Positions 37,143 through 49,093 of a stretch of DNA of 64,000 bases are shown here, piece after piece. Source of the stretch: Cryptomeria japonica (Eukaryota; Streptophyta; Pinopsida; Cupressales; Cupressaceae). The notes under the pieces are model-generated. The model ran no database searches. It had not been told where the DNA came from and worked only from the letters and a program-made list of their open reading frames with translations. The translations under genes and the position numbers were made by a program. Positions within the stretch are counted from its first letter, which is position 1. Each line of letters begins with the position of its first letter. The stretch lies in assembly GCF_030272615.1 (NCBI RefSeq), contig NC_081410.1, forward strand, positions 117,497,140 to 117,561,139. The letters are read 5' to 3'.

Positions 37143-37770
37143 TGAGAGCACTCATCTTGAGGTGGGCTTCTTAGTTATAGATGCTCAACAATTATCCGCT
37201 CCACACTTGGCTACCCAGTGTCTGTCAAGGGCACGATAACTGGTACACCAGAGGTGTGTCCTTCCCGATCCTCTCGTACTAAGGAAAATTCTTCTTAATG
37301 CTCTAACGCCTACACTGGATTTGGACCGAACTGTCTCACGATGTTCTGAACACAACTCACGTACCACTTTAATGGGTGAACAACCCAACCCTTGGAACAT
37401 ACTACTGCCCCGGGTGGCAAAGAGCCGACATTGAGGTGCCAAACCTTCCCGTCGATGTGAACTCTTGGGTAAGATCATCCTATTATCCCTAGAGTAAATT
37501 TTATCCATTGAGCGATGACCCTTCCACTCGGAACCATTAGATCACTAAGGCTGACTTTTGTCCCTGCTCGACGAGTCGGTCTTGCAATCAAGCTCCCTTC
37601 TACCTTTGCACTCGAGGACTAATTTCCGGTCAGCCTGAGGAAACCATTGCACGCCCCATAGAAATTGTTACAAGGTTAGACTTTTGGCTCTTCTACAGTG
37701 GTATCTCACTGATGGCTCATGCCCCCCGGAAGAGGGCCTTCTTCGCCTTCCACCTAAGTTGTGCAACAAT
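37143..37770 (-). rRNA. rrn23: Partial 3' end of plastid-derived 23S rRNA, degraded
   Basis: About 630 bases on the minus strand match the 3' domain of 23S rRNA (GGATAACAGGC-type, peptidyl-transferase and sarcin-ricin regions; GTACGAGAGGA is readable at about 37261-37275). At least one internal block of about 40 bases is missing near 37670, and many substitutions are present. Plastid homology stops near 37770, so the rest of rrn23 was never inserted or was lost. Confidence 0.85.
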
Positions 37771-37866
37771 CTCTATATGTATTAATTTTTCCTTGTTCCT
37801 ACACAGTAACTCTACATTCAAATGTTCCTTTTAATTTCTACATCCAAGGGGATAATTATCTAGACA

Positions 37867-39169
37867 TGTCAAGAGTTCTAAAGCACCAAACAAAGTCCCC
37901 AGATAAGACTCTTTGATAAGTTGAGACTTTGTCATGTTTTTATCATCAAAACTCTTAGGTTTTTGACATATTTTGGGTTGCATAGTAGTAGTGAAGTATT
38001 GTAAATTGACTATATGTATTCCATGTGTTAAACCTGAACTTATGAAATCATGTTTGAACTTTGTCGGTCTATTCCTATAGCTATGCCATTGATTCCTACA
38101 ACCAAGTGATTTGTTCCTGTTGCTATGCGGATTATTTAGGGTAATGTCATATATGAATTAATGGATGTATTAATTAAATAAAATATGTATGCATGTCCTT
38201 GTATGTTGTTGTAGTGCAGATAATAAATGATGTTGCAGTGGATATTCTCCTTTCGCGCCTAAAGAAGGAAGAATCACTTAAGAAATAACTATAGATCAAA
38301 CTGAAGAGGAGTCGAGCAAGCACAAGGTACGGCATGAGCGGAGCAGCTAGGCAGCACTACGGAAGTTTAACTCTAGTGGGCATTGAATTCGCAAAATATC
38401 ACTACGGCATGCAAAGACTGTGGTTCGGTTTAGATCCACGTTTCCTGTAGCCAAGCTCTAGTTATCTTCTTCATCAGTCAATCATCCACCTCTTCTTCTG
38501 GGTATGATTTGAGTTGTCCATTGTAGTTGATATTTTCTTTATAATAAGCTCTTCCTTTTCTCTTAAGAGTTAGATAGAATAGAAAGGAATAGAGCAAAGA
38601 ATTTTGATAAGCATTCTGGAGTTTTTCTTTTAGAACATGTAATCATTTTCAAGAAGCAATGAATGAAAGATATGTTGTTCTGATCTGTTAAAAGTATTTT
38701 TATGGAAGCTTGATATCACTCATCCAAGGGGGCCCACTTGGTGAGTGATACTGTGTTTATGCTCATTGAAATTAGTTCTTCTTTAGTTGCAGTAGAAGTT
38801 CGTGCCTTGACTGTTCCTGCATCCACTGGAAATAGATCCACTGACTGTTCCTGCAGCCAAGCCAAAACAGAGTGATTTATGTTATTTACATTAGATCATT
38901 CCAACATTGTTTTTATAAGTTTTTCTGTAGCCTTCTATGATTTCCATTCTTGCCTTTCCTTTCCGCATAATGTTAGTTACTGCAACAATGCAAAATAGCC
39001 ATTGAAGGAGCTTAGTGCATATATAGTGCAGACCCATTTCAAGTTTTACATCCTTAGGTTGATAACTAAATGAACACTAGCCATGAAAATAGTAACTTTA
39101 CCAGATGAATGTCCAAACTTCGGGTTAAGATTTCAATTAGAGTTATTATTATTATAGTTGGGGTAGACA
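37867..39169 (+). repeat. Candidate 5' LTR of Gypsy element D
   Basis: The right end is supported: AGACA at 39165-39169 is followed after four bases by a strong tRNA-Asp-type primer site. The left end is a guess at TGTC (37867), the inverted complement of GACA. The partner LTR lies beyond the window, so the length (about 1.3 kb) is not verified. Confidence 0.5.
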
Positions 39170-39173
39170 TTTT

Positions 39174-39192
39174 TGGCGCCGCTGCCGGGGAT
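39174..39192 (+). promoter_or_regulatory. tRNA-Asp primer binding site of Gypsy D
   Basis: TGGCGCCGCTGCCGGGGAT matches the complement of the tRNA-Asp 3' end, with one base different from the common TGGCGCCGTTGCCGGGGAT site of Athila/Tat-type Gypsy elements. Confidence 0.9.
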
Positions 39193-39282
39193 GGTGTCAA
39201 ACTAAGAACCTTTCATGGTTATTATTGTTTGTAGTTAATTGTTTTTGATATTCCTAATTGTTTTAAAATTTCATGAATCTAC

Positions 39283-39773
39283 ATGCATAGCAGAAGAAGA
39301 GACCCCAGAGGTAGATTTCTGCCCACTCATCCTAATCATGCAGAAGATAATTTCCCAGATATAAATCCTTTTGCTGAACTTTACCAAGCCCCACAGAATT
39401 TGAACCACCCTGAATTTGAATTTCTGAAAGGTAGTCTTCAGTTCCCTTTTGGTCTTCAAGAAGAAGAATTTCCTATAGTAACAACCCCCACAAGTCTAAT
39501 GCAAGAGAACCCTCCTCCTGGTGGGAATAATCCACCACCACCACCAGGTCCAATGTTTGAGTTTCCCATCTCTGATCAGCATGATAACGCTAATCTCAAG
39601 AACATTCCAGCATCTTCACTCCCTAAATTCTATGGATTGGTGATAGAGGATCTAGATACATTTCTGTTTGAGTTTGATGTTCTTTGTAGGAGTTTTGACT
39701 ATACTACAGATGCCCATAGACTCAAAAAATTTCCTACCACTTTAAAGAAGTCATCCTTGAGATGGTTTATGAG
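39283..39773 (+). pseudogene. Gypsy D gag, N-terminal part (cut by the hAT element)
   Basis: ATG at 39283 opens a gag frame with a basic start (M-H-S-R-R-R), a Pro-rich stretch near residues 80-95, and an ordered segment with L-P-K-F-Y-G and F-E-F-D-V-L-C. At R-W-F-M-S the frame is broken by the hAT insertion after 39773. The next codons of the same protein are at 60239. Joined at the duplicated TTTATGAG, the two parts read in one frame, which proves the order of insertion. Confidence 0.88.
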
Positions 39774-39796
39774 CAGAGTTTACTTTAGTGGCGAAT
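39766..39796 (+). repeat. Left target duplication and terminal inverted repeat of the hAT element
   Basis: TTTATGAG (39766-39773) is repeated at 60239-60246. The element starts CAGAGTTTACTTTA at 39774; the other end, reversed, reads CAGGGATAACTTTA, so 11 of the first 14 bases match. An 8-bp duplication and CAGRG ends are hallmarks of the hAT superfamily. Confidence 0.88.
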
Positions 39797-40304
39797 GTTC
39801 GCCAATGGCAAATTTTTCACATCGGCCATGTCGGAAATGGCGAATATTTTGTACTGACTCGGGGTGGCCATGTCGCCAGAACATTATCAATTTCCATCAA
39901 AGTCACGGCCCGATCGCCATATGTTTTATGCAAATAAATGTTTCTATGCAATGATTTTTCCAATACAATATATGGTGGACACACGGTAAATTTAATTGTT
40001 TCGCCTACACTCTCTGAGGTTGCCTTAATAGATGACCTTAATTCTCCTATAGGCATGTGAAGATTTGTTAGCCAGGGGGACCCAATTCGCCTGACATCTT
40101 GCCGACTCGTGTCTCCATTCACCCCAACTTTCGCCAACTATATTGTATTCGCCTATTATTTGGATGACCTATAATCGCCTCAAAAATTACATAAGTCGTA
40201 TTTGGATGACCTATAATCACCTCGAAAATTACATAAGTCGTGTTATAGTTATGCGAGATTCGCCAAATATTTGTATACCATATAAAATTCCCGCGGAATT
40301 CGCC
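39790..40304. repeat. Left subterminal TTCGCC/GGCGAA motif array
   Basis: Copies of TTCGCC, its complement GGCGAA, or the core TCGCC occur at 39790, 39798, 39839, 39873, 39914, 40000, 40086, 40130, 40148, 40175, 40259 and 40299. In AT-rich DNA this density is far above chance. hAT transposases usually bind short repeated motifs just inside the ends. Confidence 0.75.
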
Positions 40305-40470
40305 ATATAAGGATTGGTATAAATACATGCAAAGATCGGATCTATCTCAACACAATCTGGTGGGTTCTAGGCTCTGAATTCTTATCAATAGCGAAGTTTC
40401 AGACCAAGGAAAATCATTGTTGTTGAGTCATTGACTATATTGGCGACTGCTAGTGACCTAAAGCCTAAAG

Positions 40471-40553
40471 GTGAGTGATCATATTTTTGAAGTGGTATAT
40501 TATACATTATAGTCTATTATTGCTTCTTCAGCAAATTGATATTTTTTTGGCAG
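40471..40553 (+). other. Possible 5' UTR intron of the hAT transposase gene
   Basis: GTGAGT at 40471 and a T-rich stretch ending TTTTTTTGGCAG at 40553 look like plant splice sites. The 83-base intron would end 17 bases before the transposase ATG at 40571. Confidence 0.4.
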
Positions 40554-40570
40554 CCTTTATTTCATTGGAG

Positions 40571-43276
40571 ATGTCGAATAGGAAGAGGGGTAGGAAACCT
40601 GAATGTGGGGAAGGCTAGGAGAGGCCAACAAAAAATAGAACGTTGTGTTCATACTTTGGCATTGGAAAAGATTGTGGTACTGGTGAAAATCAGGAAGGTA
40701 CATCATCACAAGTACAAGTACAAAATTCACCACCTGCACCGCATGTTGAAGATGGCGGCGAACCTGATATCTTAGATCAGGATGATCTTGAAGAAGATTA
40801 TCTGGTAGATACCCAAGTTAGCCAGAACAATATAATCGACTTGGGTGATAATGCCATTGATGATAATGCACGGAAGGGGAAAAGAAAAGCCATATCAAAA
40901 AAGGGTGAACAACAATCAAAAAAGAATTGGGAGTGGGATATGTCAGTGAGGAATTTTCAAATTAATATCAAAGTATCCATTCATTGAACGAGTGGAGAAT
41001 CCAATTGAAGACGAGCCTCCAATAGAATGCAGGTGTAAGATTTGTACTTGGAAACATAACAAGGAAATTAGGTTGCAGCTAAAATTTGACACCATAGAAA
41101 AGCATATGGGTAAAGTTTATGAAAAATAAATGATAGACGGGGTTGAAAAATTAGTGATAAGATGGAAAACAAAGGATGAATGTAAGCATGTGAGGAATGT
41201 CGAAGAGTATTATTTTCATGAGAAATTACAAATGAAGCCTGCTGAAGTTAAAGGTTCTATTGAATTTGTTTTTGGAAAAGCAATGCAAATAGAGCAACTG
41301 GGAAAAGTTGTTCAGTTAAGCGTTGTTTTTCATATTTTGAGCACAAGGCGTGCTATGACAGATTTCCCATCAATTAGTGGTTTATTACACTTTTTGAAAG
41401 TTCCTAACTATCCTAATAGACACTGGTCAGTAAACAGTGGATGGGAATGGGCAAGTTGTCTTGCTGAGGTTGAAAAAGAAAATGTACAAGAAAAAATAAG
41501 AGAGTTAAACTTCATTGCATTTTCTTTAGACGAAGTTACCACAGTAGACAATACTTCATGGGTATGCATGCATGTTTATACTGTAGAGAATCATACCCGC
41601 CAACCTCATCTACTATCTGTTGCTAAAATAAGGAGAGTACGACAATGAAAATTTTATTTCAACTAGTAAAGAGAAGTTTAATTGAATATGGAGGTATGGA
41701 TGACATGACGGTAGCCAAAAAATTGGTTTTTGTTGGAGTAGATGGAGCTTCAGTAATGAAAGGTCACAGGAACGGACTTTGTACAAAGATTGAAACTTCA
41801 TTTACATCGTACATTACTGTAATTCACTGCATGGCTCACAGAATGAATCTAGCTTTTGGAATTGTGAGTAAGTTTACTTCAGTTAAAAAAATTGAAATTT
41901 TAATCAGAGAGCTCTACTCACACTTTTGTCAAAGTCCCAAGTGATTTATGGAATTTCAACACTTTGTTGATGGATTAACTGATGGGAACAAGCTTCTCAA
42001 GGATAATGATACTAGATGGATCTCTTTGGATGGTCCAGCGCATTGAGTGTTTTCAAAATATCCATCCTTGATTGGACTATTTCACACAACTCGCGACGAA
42101 TCAAATCAACCAAAATTTCCTGAACTTCTTGGCAGGTTAAGTAATTTAGAGACACTCTTAACTTTAGCATCTCTTCTGCCCATGCTAGAGGAAATGAGGA
42201 ATATTATGAAGGCTGCCCAAAAAAGAGCTCTGTATATTGCAGAATATGATATGCTACGTACGATGACATGCCTGACACTCGACAATCTCTATCGAAATCA
42301 ACCAACACTATCTGATGAAAAATTTGTTAAGTGGCAGACACTCACAGATTTGAACAATCCTGATAAGTTTTTACAAATCAGTGCAAACGGGGAGGTATGT
42401 GCCAATGTATGGGGAGTTGAGATACCAATGCACTTTTATGCCATGGTCGACCCCGAGGAACCAGGAAAGCACCCCAGGAAGAAACTAGCAAGAGTTACAA
42501 AGGAAGATTTCGACAAGATTGTTGAGACTGTAACTACTTCTATGAACAAAATTGCATATGATCTTCCCTCACAAATTAGAAGCAGATTCCCTCCTGACAA
42601 CCTACTCAAAGCCATGTCTATTGTGTTTCCTCATTATTGGAGCCTCAACAGTGCAACTGATTTTCAAAGTAAGCTACTGACTTTGGTAAAACAATTTTGC
42701 ATATCCAAAGAATTTAATGGAGTAACTATAAATGGAATATTAGACGAAACTCATCTTTGAGAGCAATCGTCTCGTTTTGCATACACTATGAAAGAACAAT
42801 ATGCCAAAATGGAGAACCCCTGCGAAGAGGGATCAGTAACAAGGCTTTGGAAATATATAGTTGAGAACAAATCCTTGCATGATTCAATGCCAGAATATGT
42901 GAAGCTTGTTGATTTATGTCTTACTATGATATTGGGTTCGGTGGAAGATGAGGGAGTTTTTAGTGCTTTGGGGTTCCTAATATCAAAGCTAAGAAACAAA
43001 CTAGACAAAAAATTGGAAAATTGCTTGAGGCTCTATACATCTAGGTATGATGTCCACACGTTTCCTTACGATAGGGCACTGCAAATCTGGAGGTCCAAAT
43101 GTGAAAGAAGAGGTTTGGGCAACACTTCAAACCAAAGTGCCAGTGGGACTACTGGACCTACTGGTAGCATTGAGATGCAGTTCAGCGAAGATATGCAGAC
43201 TCAAACTCAGAGTGAAGAAACCACAGACGGGAATCAAGAAAGCACTGAATTTGATGAGGATGAATGGCAACTGTAA
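40571..43276 (+). pseudogene. hAT transposase, broken by stops and two frameshifts
   Basis: The enzyme would bind the element ends and catalyse cut-and-paste transposition. ATG at 40571 (M-S-N-R-K-R-G-R-K) starts a basic N-terminus. A BED-like zinc finger follows near 41020-41110 (C-R-C-K-I-C, then K-H). RNase-H-fold landmarks are S-L-D-E (Asp at 41529), G-V-D-G-A-S (Asp at 41741), H-C-M-A-H at 41825, D-T-R-W at 42008, and a dimerisation block around 42900-43030 with E-D-E-G-V-F-S and L-R-N-K-L. Stops are at 40616 (TAG), 41127 (TAA), 41942, 42044 and 42758 (all TGA), with frameshifts near 40970 and 41645. A Thr/Gln/Glu-rich tail ends at 43276. The full length would be about 900 residues. Confidence 0.88.
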
Positions 43277-44353
43277 GGGATTGGTATTTATTAATCTTAT
43301 TACTGTATCTCATCATTCATATTAAAAAAGCATATTACCTTTTGCAATTAGAATTTAATATTGATTTGTAATTATATTTTTCAACTTTCTATTTCGAGAT
43401 TTAAAATAGCATAATAAAAAAAAACCATAATGTGTTTATTGATACAAAGATGTTTATTGTTTATTTATACATGTTTGAGTCTCAAATATGTGTGATACAT
43501 TTCAGAACCATATGATACAATTCATTCAATAGTAATACACATGTCAAGAACTTAGATTTTCATTAATTCTTTCAAAATATAGCCATATGATACAATTCAT
43601 TCAATAGTAATACACCAATCTGTGTGATTCTCCATGCCAATTGCAAAAGTGAATACAAAGTTTCAGAACCCTTTGCAAATGACCCTGAATTCCCTTTTAT
43701 AGAAACAAGAGAGCAACAACAACTCCTGTGTGATTCTCCAATGTCCATGCAAAAGTGAATACAAAGTTTCAGAAGTAGAACCCTTTGCAAAATTGCAAAT
43801 GACCCTGAATTCCCTTTTATAGAAACAAGGGAGCAACAACAGCTTTAGGTCGAATTGCAAGTTTGCAACATGTGAACATTGAACATCAAAATCACAAACT
43901 CAACACATATTTATATGGCCATCACAGGCCGTATTAGCAATTTAACATCTGCTACATGTTTGATGTCTCTTGTTCAAAAAATAGAGTTCAAAATTAAATA
44001 TTAATTCACGCCATGACAAATCAAACATAGATAATAGCAGTGCCTAAAACCTACTAATCAGAAATAGAGAAATGCATAAATGTTAAAGCAAGGGAGAATT
44101 TGAGAATACAAATTTACTGGCTGAAGTTTTGAATTGTGCATCATAGATTCATAGGCTGGATTAGCAAAATAGCAATAGCGAGTGTTGTTTTTTTCCTATT
44201 CATAAAATAGATTCATGGGCTGGATTAGCAAAATAGAATTAGTGAGTGCATCATAGATTCATAGGCTGGATTAGCAAAATAGCAAACAGAAAAAACATAA
44301 AACCTTGAAATTAAGAATAAAAGAAGAAAATTGTGCAATACATACTATGATTC
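43277..44353. repeat. Convergent spacer with short tandem repeats
   Basis: This lies between the 3' ends of the transposase (+) and the long minus-strand ORF. It holds a repeat of about 110-120 bp in two copies (about 43619-43726 and 43727-43847, with GTGATTCTCCA and TTCCCTTTTATAGAAACAAG), a shorter one (ATACAATTCATTCAATAGTAA near 43516 and 43590), and a third (ATTCATAGGCTGGATTAGCA, three copies at about 44147-44276). No gene is seen; it probably holds the 3' ends of both transcripts. Confidence 0.75.
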
Positions 44354-47147
44354 TTAAGAATTTTGTGCCAGTTTTTGTAGGGTGCTCCACTCTTCGTCTG
44401 ATGGAAGGTCAATATTCTGTAAACTATAGAAAGTCAACTCCAACTTCGTCATAATTCCATATTTATAAGATTTACTTGACATCACTGTTTCATCCAATAC
44501 CATATTTAGAGTTGTAAATGGTTGAATGAATTCCAGAAAGCTTTTGGGAGATGTGTCCTTTGGAAGCAAGTCTAAATCAGACTTCATTTTTATCTCCATG
44601 ATTTTTTTGTAAGCTTCTTCTCCAATGAATTTATTTGATGTGTCAACAGGCTTAGGCAAACCAAGTTTAATCAAATTATTTTTCTTTTCTTCCAGCTTCA
44701 CTGTCTTTTTTCCACAACTGTCCATAACTTCTGATGTTTCCCTTAGCTTCTGGCATTTTTCAATGATAGATGATGTCTTAACTATGGCATCAATGCGGCT
44801 CTTAATTCCCTTGGATGCCAAGTAGCCGTCACTGGAACTGTAGACTACTTTCAGAATCTTTTTTGCCATTTCCTCTTTTGAATAAATATGTGTGCTCTTC
44901 TCATAGTGCCCTTTGATTTTTATAAAAATTTGTCTCATACTTTCAGTCAATTGAAACCATTCACACAACTTCTCACTCCTCTGCATTATTTGCCACCAAA
45001 TGTTTTCTTGTATATACTTCGTTGTATTTTTCATATTATCTTTCAATCTATCCTCCAAAGTTTTTATTTTATCATTTGCATTGTGCAGGTCTTATTTCAT
45101 TTGTGCACATTTTTTTCTTTCTTCCTCTACTTCCTCTTGCAAATGTTTTTCTTTTTCCTTCCCATGATCCAATAGGTCCTGTAACTTTCTCATTTCGGCA
45201 GCAGCAGACTCATAACTTTTGTATAATTTTTGAAAATTGGATTTTTCTTCAATAATTTTTTTACTGCTTTTAGCCAGTTTTTCAATCAGGTCCTTCAATT
45301 CTCCATCCTTCTTCTCCTGCTCTACAATTTCTACTGCAGAGCCCGAATTTTTAATCCTTTTCTGTAAATCATTGCACTTGCTATCTACTGCTTTCCTCCT
45401 TGATTTTTCATTTTCTAGGTCTGCCTGTAACTTTTCTATTTGTTTCTCCAGTTTATTTTTTTCTCTCTCCACCTTTAGCAGTGAAGTGTAGACCACTTCA
45501 TTAGTCCTTTCTGACACACTAATTTTGTCCACATTATGTACTTTGGAAAAATCCATTTGGAGGATGCTAACTTGAAATTGAGAGGGATCTATTTGACTGT
45601 GTGGTGGATTTTTATCTTTAGATGTGTCCGGGGGCATAACAATCATGAACTCCATCATATCTTTCTGTGGGTCATATGTTGGAAATACCTTGTTCCTTGC
45701 AGGCTGTTCGTTTACAACTTTAGACACATAATTCCTATGAAATGCTTTCTTTTTTTCTTTATTTGCTTTTGTTGTGTGTTCATATTTTTCATAGTAATCA
45801 CGAAATTGAAAATCTGGGCTTGCTGAAGCAATTGAATGTTTGAAAGGTGACATAGAAATACCATAGGCTCCAGTTCCACTTATTCCTATGGTTTTAACTA
45901 ATGCTTGACCAGGATTACCAACAACAGTTCCTGATGCTGTCCCACTCCCACTAACACTTTCATGTGTAGTTTTCATTGTCTTTTGAGGTGTGTGATCTGA
46001 AGCTACAAATGATTGATTTGTAGTGTCAATGGCACTTGATATAGGATTCTCAATAGTATGAGATTGAGTATCTACCTCTAGTGGCCTCTTGCGAGAGATG
46101 TTTTGTTGTTGCCCTTGTCGAACACCAAGACAACTAGTATCAGTAGTAGTACCCATGCCAACCCCACCAATCACAGCGGCACTTGACTGAACAATAATAG
46201 GAATACTATCCCCAGATTCCCCACCAGTGGCAGTGGCACTTGATTCTCCACCAATGGGAATACCATGATGTGGTGGTGGTTGTGGATTTGAACCTGAAAC
46301 AAATGAAGGTGGACCCTGAGGGTAATGAGTAGTACCTATCTATGATGAATCTGAAGAATCAAGTCCAATGACTAGTTTATAAGGACCTTTTGATTTTGAC
46401 TGTGATGGAAGTTGTACCTGAAGTGGATACCAAATGCCATCTCCTCTGGCATCTAGACCACCACCTTCAAAACCCATTTTTTCCACAAGGTTTGCCCCTT
46501 TGCTATGTTTTTCTTTCATGGACTCACTGACTCCACCTAATATTTTTGGGATTGTAGTAGTTGTTGGAGGGGGCTCAACGGCAACCTCATGCTCATCATC
46601 ATCACCTTCAGTCCTGCCATGCTCCATATCCCACAATTTGCTAAACTCTGCATCCTCGTCGATGCTCTCAAATTCTGCACTTGTCTTTGGTTCACCGAGA
46701 TTCCTCCTCATAGTCCAAAAATCATTTATTTTGGTTTGAGCGAAATAATTATCTTTACATTCGTGCAGAATTGATTTGGGAATAGATTTTTTAGATGGAT
46801 TAGCAGATTTTAGGTAGAAATTGTAGGACCTCCTATTTTGGATGCCCTGGCCCTCCTCTGTTGTCCTCTCTGTGTGCATTTGCAATGCCATAATTTGTGA
46901 TGAAATATCTTCTGTTGAAATGTTATTGTCAGCTGCAATTTTCTCCATCTCTTTTTTAACCCCATCCTAGGAGTCCTTGTTTCTAAGCTTTTCTAGCAAT
47001 GGTTTACTTTCATGTTGACATAACGTTGAAGAGTTCCCATTTGTCTTAAGCCTTTCTTGAACTACACCGATTGGATCATACTGCCAGAGACCCTCATCAC
47101 CAAAGTAAAAAACTGTCAAGAAATCGTGTGCCACAATGAATGCTTTT

Positions 47148-47599
47148 TGTTGGTGTAAATAAATATTCATTTTGGATATTATTACACTTTACTTAAGTTA
47201 ACTTAGGATAATGCATCTCTTCGTAGTTTGGATTTGAGACACTTAGGGAAGTGTGCACATAGGGATCGAGCTTGTAGGAGAAATTCCACCTTTTGTGGTC
47301 TTATTTTGCTGTTACACTCCACATTCGGTGGGTCATCCACCTCTTGTGGAATATTATATTATTTCTCCTACCTACCCCTAGTATTTCTTACCTACCCTTG
47401 TTTCTCATTGAGCCACATGTCATAATTGTGTGCTCGTACATCCATATGGCCTTGCCTATATAAGCAGGCCTATATTCATTGTATTGGTTAATCCAGTTGA
47501 TCATTTGCATATTGATGAGAATACAGTTTTGTTCTTGTCATTCTATTGTCTCTCCTTTTATGCTTTTCATTGTGCCCTTGATCTTGGCAAAATCCTACA
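47148..47599 (+). repeat. 5' LTR of Copia F
   Basis: Bounded by TGTTGG and CCTACA; a TATATAA box lies at 47457-47463, about 140 bases before the LTR end. Six differences from the 3' LTR; five of the six look like transitions or single-base changes in otherwise identical context. Confidence 0.95.
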
Positions 47600-47612
47600 T
47601 GGTATCAGAGCC
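47600..47612 (+). promoter_or_regulatory. tRNA-Met primer binding site of Copia F
   Basis: TGGTATCAGAGCC directly follows the LTR and matches the usual plant Copia primer site for initiator tRNA-Met. Confidence 0.95.
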
Positions 47613-47939
47613 ATTGGGGCTTCATTGATTGGTTTTTGGAGACATCGTGGAAGGCTTCTATTTTTGGATTTGGGGATCTTCATTTTTTGGGGGCGTCGTA
47701 CAGCGATTTGGACATCACCGTTGAATCCGGGAGACCGTTTCCATGAATTTCGACTATAAAGTCGACCTATTTTGGTGAGATTTTTTTTTTCCCATTTTGG
47801 CTATTATTGTACGGATTTCAAAAAAAAATTTAATATTTTCCTAAAAAAAAAAGGAAAAAATTTAGAAAATTTTCGGAAAAAAGCGATCAAAATAAATAAA
47901 TAAATAAATAAAAATAAAATATTTTTTTTGCTATTTTTT

Positions 47940-48350
47940 TGGGGGTCCGCAGACCCCCCGACCCCGCAGTACTCTGCAGGTTGTAGGTTGCAGGGTCGTA
48001 CCTGCGCTGTCGGAGCCGCCGCCGCCGTCATGTACCTTCCGCCACCGCCATGTCCCACCGCCGCCGTACACCTTCCGCCACCGCTGTGTCCCGCCGCCGC
48101 CATGTACCTCCTGCGCTGCCCAGCCTCTGCACCGCCTAGCCCCCGTGCCGCCAGGACCCGCGCCGCCCAGACCTCGTCGGTCACCGCCCACACCTTCCGG
48201 TGACCTGCTAGACTTCCCTCCCACCGGCGGTCCTCTAAACCGGTGGACCCGCGCCCACCACATGGCAGGCGGCCACTGGCCCGCGGTCAACAACCATATG
48301 CCCAGTCACAGCGCCACGTCAGCAGTCCGTACGCCCAGTCAACAGTCCGT
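47940..48350. repeat. GC-rich minisatellite-like block in the Copia F leader
   Basis: In an otherwise AT-rich element, about 400 bases are strongly GC-rich. Within 48014-48120 a unit of roughly 36 bases built from CCGCCGCC, ATGTACCT and TCCGCCACCG recurs about three times. The long frames on both strands here are compositional and not supported as genes. It lies in the untranslated leader between the primer site and gag. Confidence 0.7.
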
Positions 48351-49093
48351 ATGGTACGAACGCCCAGTTAGCAGGGAGGTGAAGTTTTCATGACGGTCAT
48401 ATGGCCATCAAATTTAACCTTGTAAATTTTTTATATCAGCGCCACATACGCAAACTTTTGAAATTTTTTGACCCCCTCTTCATTGAGCTTTTCAGTTTTG
48501 CAGTCCAACTTTGAAAGGCCATATCTTGCTCATTTTTGCTCCTTTTTTGGTGCAATTTTTTTTGAAATGGGCTAAAATTTTGTGAGCTTCATAGTGGTGT
48601 AGTTATTTTCTGATTTTGGTGCATATATTTTTCAAAATTTTCAGATTCTCTCAGCTGTACCTGTCAAATCCTCAATTCTGCAACTTCAAAGGCCTCGTTT
48701 GAGCTCATACGACCTCCTTTTCAGGTACCGTTTTTTTTGAAAGTGCATGTTTTTTCATCTACTTTCATAATATATGATCATATTTCAGAGATTTTGAGTG
48801 AAAATTGTATTTTTAGATATTGGTCTTATTTGGCCTATTAGGTACTTGTAAAGTGTTTGGATCTTAGTTTAGATCTCTTGCATTATTAGTTTGAGTCTTT
48901 TTTGGCCTTATTGAGGCAGTTGTAACATTTTAATCAGAAGTCCACTTTGCCATTTTTTGCAAGTGGCCCATTGTATATGCACTAATTATAAAGTGCCAAA
49001 TCATCACTTTTGGGGGGGTTCTTTGATTGAGTGAATTTGGGGGGGTGTCTTGTGTGATTGTGCCTCTCTTTGTGCTCTTTCATTTTTGTTGCA

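Larger units (their letters stand above)
31745..37770. other. Plastid DNA inserted in the nuclear genome (NUPT)
   Basis: About 6 kb contains, in plastid order, ndhF (+), trnN-GUU (-), trnR-ACG (-), rrn5 (-), rrn4.5 (-) and the 3' part of rrn23 (-). This is the plastome region around the border of the inverted repeat and small single-copy region. The order is kept, but every gene shows decay: stops and frameshifts in ndhF, base changes in the tRNAs, and deletions in rrn23. The trnR segment is duplicated in tandem. Nuclear retroelements on both sides show that this is an insertion, not the plastome itself. Confidence 0.88.

Noticed and set aside
39790-40304. TTCGCC motif cluster as a bacterial-type operator or CRISPR
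   Set aside because: Spacing is irregular, orientation is mixed, and the same motif marks the other end of a hAT element; subterminal binding sites are the better reading.
44625-46774. Plus-strand ORFs of 60-100 codons opposite ORF2
   Set aside because: Shadows of the long minus-strand coding frame; Ser/Phe-rich translations with no motif.
47804-48393. Gly/Arg-rich and Pro-rich open frames on both strands
   Set aside because: They follow from the GC-rich minisatellite in the Copia leader; no start context, domain or conservation visible.
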